From assembly GCA_012798135.1 (NCBI GenBank), contig JAAZNU010000028.1:21675-85674 (forward strand): a DNA stretch of 64,000 nt, written 5' to 3'. The position numbers and the translations under genes are program-made. Shown one piece after another: positions 61,745 through 64,000 of the stretch. The number at the start of each line of letters is the position of its first letter. Position 1 is the first letter of the stretch. The DNA is from Veillonellaceae bacterium. Lineage in GTDB: Bacteria > Bacillota_C > Negativicutes > UBA1444. The notes beneath the pieces are model-generated. The model saw only the letters and a list, made by a program, of their open reading frames with translations, was not told where the DNA came from and did not search any database.

Positions 61745-63139
61745 ATGACTTTGTCGCAGGGGCATCTGATTGCTTTTTTCGCGGTTTTGGCATTTATCTC
61801 CTGGGTCGGTGTCGATGCCGCGCGGCAAGTGAAAAATGCCGCGGATTTTGCCGTTGGCGGCCGGAAGTCGGGCGTACCGATGGTTGCAGGAACGATTGTG
61901 GGCACCATCATTGGCGGCGCATCCACCGTGGGAACGGCGCAACTGGCTTTTTCCGTCGGACTGTCGGCTTGGTGGTTTACTTTGGGGGCAGGGATCGCCC
62001 TGCTGGTGATGGCGACTTTCTACGCCGCGCCGTTGCGGGCTTCGAAGTTGCAGACGATCCCGCAGTTTCTGACGTTGCATTATGGGCCGCGGGCCGGAAA
62101 ACTGGCGGCAATTGCAGCTTCCATCGGCATTTTTTTTAGCATCGTGGCGAACATTTTGTCGGCGACGCCGTTGGTATCCGCGCTGTTTCACACCGATTCG
62201 GCCCGGGCTGTAGCCTTTGTGATGGCTTTGACGGTGTTTTACGTTGTTTTCGGCGGAGTGTGGGCGACCGGCCGGGTCGGCATCTGGAAGACTGTCTTCA
62301 TTTATATCACATTGCTGGCGGTCACTTATACAACGTACACACGCATGGGTGGATGGCACGGATTTTGTTCGGCATTTCCGTCATATCCCTGGTTCAGCCT
62401 GGTCGGCCGAGGGTGGGGGATCGACCTGGGTAGCGGCTTGTCGTTGCTTGTGGGTACTTTGACCACTCAAACCTATATTCAGGCGCTGTTTTCGGCGTCC
62501 GACGAATCAACGGCGAAGGCCGGAGCCGTCACCGCCGCGCTGGTCGCTTTGCCGTCAGGAATTCCTGCCGTTATGGTCGGGTTGTTTATGCGCGTGCATC
62601 ATCCGAATATTGCCCCTATCGATGCTCTGCCATTGTTTGTACTGACCTATTTGCCCCCCTGGTTGGGCGGACTGGCCATCGCCGCGCTGCTGCTGGCGGC
62701 CATCGGGTCGGCGGCCGGGTTGGCGCTGGGCGTGGGCACGATGCTGAACCGCGATTTGCTGCCGGCTCTGAAATGGCGTTTTTGCGAGACCCATGCGCTG
62801 CTTACCAACCGGCTTGTCGTTTTTCTGGTGATGCTGGGCGCCGCGACCTTTACATTCGGCAATCTGCGTTCGTTGGTTCTGGAGTGGAACTTTCTGTCGA
62901 TGGGATTGCGGGGGGCCGGTATTTTTTTCCCATTCAGCCTGGCGATTTTTTGTCCGGGCCGAATCAGCCCCCAATTGGCGTTGCTGTCCATAGTGTCGGG
63001 AACAGCGGCGACCATTGCCTGGAAGTTCATCTATCCGCAGGGAACCGATCCCTTGTACGCCGGGCTGGCAGCCAGCGCTCTCGTGCTCTGCGCGGCCGTG
63101 TTTATCGGGCGAAACAACAGTTGTAGGAGTGCGTCGTGA
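61745..63139 (+). CDS. Sodium:solute symporter family protein
   Basis: A 464-residue membrane protein with about 12-13 helices of the SSS type: N-terminal DFAVGGRKSG, GTIIGGASTVGTAQLAF, QTIPQFLTLHYGPR and TYIQALFSASDESTAKAGA. GGAGGACGG precedes ATG. The sodium-coupled substrate is unknown. It is followed by trmL with one base of overlap. Confidence 0.88.
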   Translation: MTLSQGHLIAFFAVLAFISWVGVDAARQVKNAADFAVGGRKSGVPMVAGTIVGTIIGGASTVGTAQLAFSVGLSAWWFTLGAGIALLVMATFYAAPLRASKLQTIPQFLTLHYGPRAGKLAAIAASIGIFFSIVANILSATPLVSALFHTDSARAVAFVMALTVFYVVFGGVWATGRVGIWKTVFIYITLLAVTYTTYTRMGGWHGFCSAFPSYPWFSLVGRGWGIDLGSGLSLLVGTLTTQTYIQALFSASDESTAKAGAVTAALVALPSGIPAVMVGLFMRVHHPNIAPIDALPLFVLTYLPPWLGGLAIAALLLAAIGSAAGLALGVGTMLNRDLLPALKWRFCETHALLTNRLVVFLVMLGAATFTFGNLRSLVLEWNFLSMGLRGAGIFFPFSLAIFCPGRISPQLALLSIVSGTAATIAWKFIYPQGTDPLYAGLAASALVLCAAVFIGRNNSCRSAS

Positions 63140-63618
63140 TGAAAGATAGTCGGACAGGATTTCATGTCGTGTTGGTAGAACCGGAAATTCCGGGAAATAC
63201 AGGGAACATCTCTCGGCTTTGCGCCGCTACCGGCTGTAAGCTGCATTTGGTCCGGCCGCTTGGCTTTTCAACGGATGACAAGCATCTAAAACGGGCTGGG
63301 CTGGACTATTGGCATCTGTTGGACATCTATTATCATGACAGTTTTGCCGAGCTGCAGGCTTTATATCCGACAGGGCGTTTTTTTTGCCACACCACCAAAG
63401 CAACCCGCTTTCACAGCGACGCCCAGTTCCAGGACGGCGATTTTCTGGTGTTCGGCAAAGAAACGGCCGGATTGCCGCAAACCATCCTGGACCAGTATCC
63501 ACAGCAGTGCATCCGCCTGCCGATGATCAAAGGCGCCCGTTCCCTGAACCTTTCGAATGCGGTGGCGGTGGCCGTCTATGAGGCGCTACGCCAGACCGGC
63601 TATGGGGGGTTGAAATGA
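63139..63618 (+). CDS. trmL: tRNA (cytidine(34)-2'-O)-methyltransferase TrmL
   Basis: A 159-residue SPOUT methyltransferase that modifies the wobble base of tRNA-Leu. PEIPGNTGNISRLCAAT, FGKETAGLP and GARSLNLSNAVAVAVYE are hallmark segments forming the SAM knot. ATG 63139 overlaps the symporter stop (TGATG), with GGAG about ten bases upstream. Confidence 0.94.
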   Translation: MKDSRTGFHVVLVEPEIPGNTGNISRLCAATGCKLHLVRPLGFSTDDKHLKRAGLDYWHLLDIYYHDSFAELQALYPTGRFFCHTTKATRFHSDAQFQDGDFLVFGKETAGLPQTILDQYPQQCIRLPMIKGARSLNLSNAVAVAVYEALRQTGYGGLK

Positions 63619-64000
63619 TGAAAACCGCTTTGTTTGGACCCTCCGGGAACCCCGAAAGTTTTTATGCCGCCGGCCACAAATCCTCGTTGGAAATGCCGGA
63701 ATGGCTTGCCGGCCAGGGGCTGAACGCCTACGAGTATTCGCTGACCCGCGGCGTGAATATTGGCGAGGAAACCGCCCGGGCCCTCGGCGTGGCCGCAGCC
63801 CGGTTCGGCATCGCTATGAGCGTGCATGCCCCATATTATATTAGCTTGGCGACCCAGGACGACCTCACGGCCGCCAACACGTTGAAACATTTTCTGAAAT
63901 CGCTGACAGCCGCCGAATGGCTGGGCGCCGATCGTATTTCGTTTCACATGGGCGGCGTCGGGAAACTGGCGCGGCCTGTCGCTATGGAACTGGCCAAACG
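63615..64000 (+). CDS. Endonuclease IV-like TIM-barrel protein, 3' end outside window
   Basis: Starts at ATG 63615 or 63618 within the trmL stop (ATGA) and is open to the window end, 128 residues visible. The beginning (LFGPSGNPESF, YEYSLTRGVNIG) and SVHAPYYISLATQD and ISFHMGGVGK match the AP-endonuclease family 2/Nfo fold with metal-binding His residues. It may be a DNA-repair nuclease or a related sugar-phosphate-processing barrel. Confidence 0.75.
   Translation, partial: MMKTALFGPSGNPESFYAAGHKSSLEMPEWLAGQGLNAYEYSLTRGVNIGEETARALGVAAARFGIAMSVHAPYYISLATQDDLTAANTLKHFLKSLTAAEWLGADRISFHMGGVGKLARPVAMELAK

Noticed and set aside
1..64000. CRISPR array, insertion sequence or prophage
   Set aside because: No regularly spaced direct repeats, transposase, integrase or phage structural genes were seen on either strand.

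Overview
The window reads as a moderately GC-rich chromosome segment of an anaerobic Firmicute, most likely one of the Negativicutes (Sporomusaceae-like). Pointing to Firmicutes are strong AGGAGG-type ribosome binding sites, frequent GTG/TTG starts, a T-box leader, a yybP-ykoY riboswitch, a NiaR-type NAD repressor and an AddAB-type recombination nuclease. Pointing to an anaerobic, possibly diderm lineage are the group 4 [NiFe] hydrogenase, an H-NOX chemoreceptor with an O2-type haem pocket, and a YibQ-type divergent polysaccharide deacetylase. The assignment is inference; there is no rRNA or tRNA gene to anchor it. No insertion sequence, prophage or CRISPR array was seen, and most of the window looks like core chromosome.

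Layout. 0-8.6 kb: a c-di-GMP protein cut by the window edge, htpG on the minus strand, a pyroglutamate (5-oxoproline) salvage operon (DUF969-DUF979 transporter, pcp, secreted S9 peptidase) and a degenerate HD-GYP protein. 8.6-11.2 kb: niaR, then nadA-nadC behind a promoter with a candidate NiaR operator; nadB is absent. 11.3-18 kb: addB-addA. 18-22 kb: a UPF0173 hydrolase, a universal stress protein, and a molybdopterin operon (moaA, moaD-like, moaC, MOSC, mog). 22-24.5 kb: a tyrosine T-box controlling aroF-tyrA. 24.5-26.8 kb: two secreted proteins, one an SGNH hydrolase. 26.9-29.8 kb: a Ca/Mn-type P-type ATPase behind a manganese-type riboswitch.

30-42 kb: one long unit in which a LacI regulator sits on its own tandem operators, followed by a flavin oxidoreductase, a zinc dehydrogenase, a complete Liv-type ABC importer, a fucose-isomerase-like protein, a cupin and a fumarate-reductase-like flavoprotein. 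I cannot match this set to a known pathway; it is the best candidate for an undescribed system. Its transporter part is interrupted by about 435 bp that holds no gene but a well-formed nested inverted repeat or RNA fold.

42-47 kb: aroE, a degenerate Fic-domain protein, a DEAD-box RNA helicase and a YibQ-like protein. 47-54.3 kb: a compact six-gene Hyf-like hydrogenase in which the ferredoxin and small subunits are fused and HyfD is missing. 54.4-58.2 kb: a YjfB-like small protein, a secreted protein with eight paired-cysteine repeats, a PadR regulator with an HD-domain partner, and an FtsL-like protein. 58.2-64 kb: the H-NOX chemoreceptor, a PIN-PhoH ATPase, a sodium:solute symporter, trmL, and an endonuclease-IV-like gene cut by the window end.
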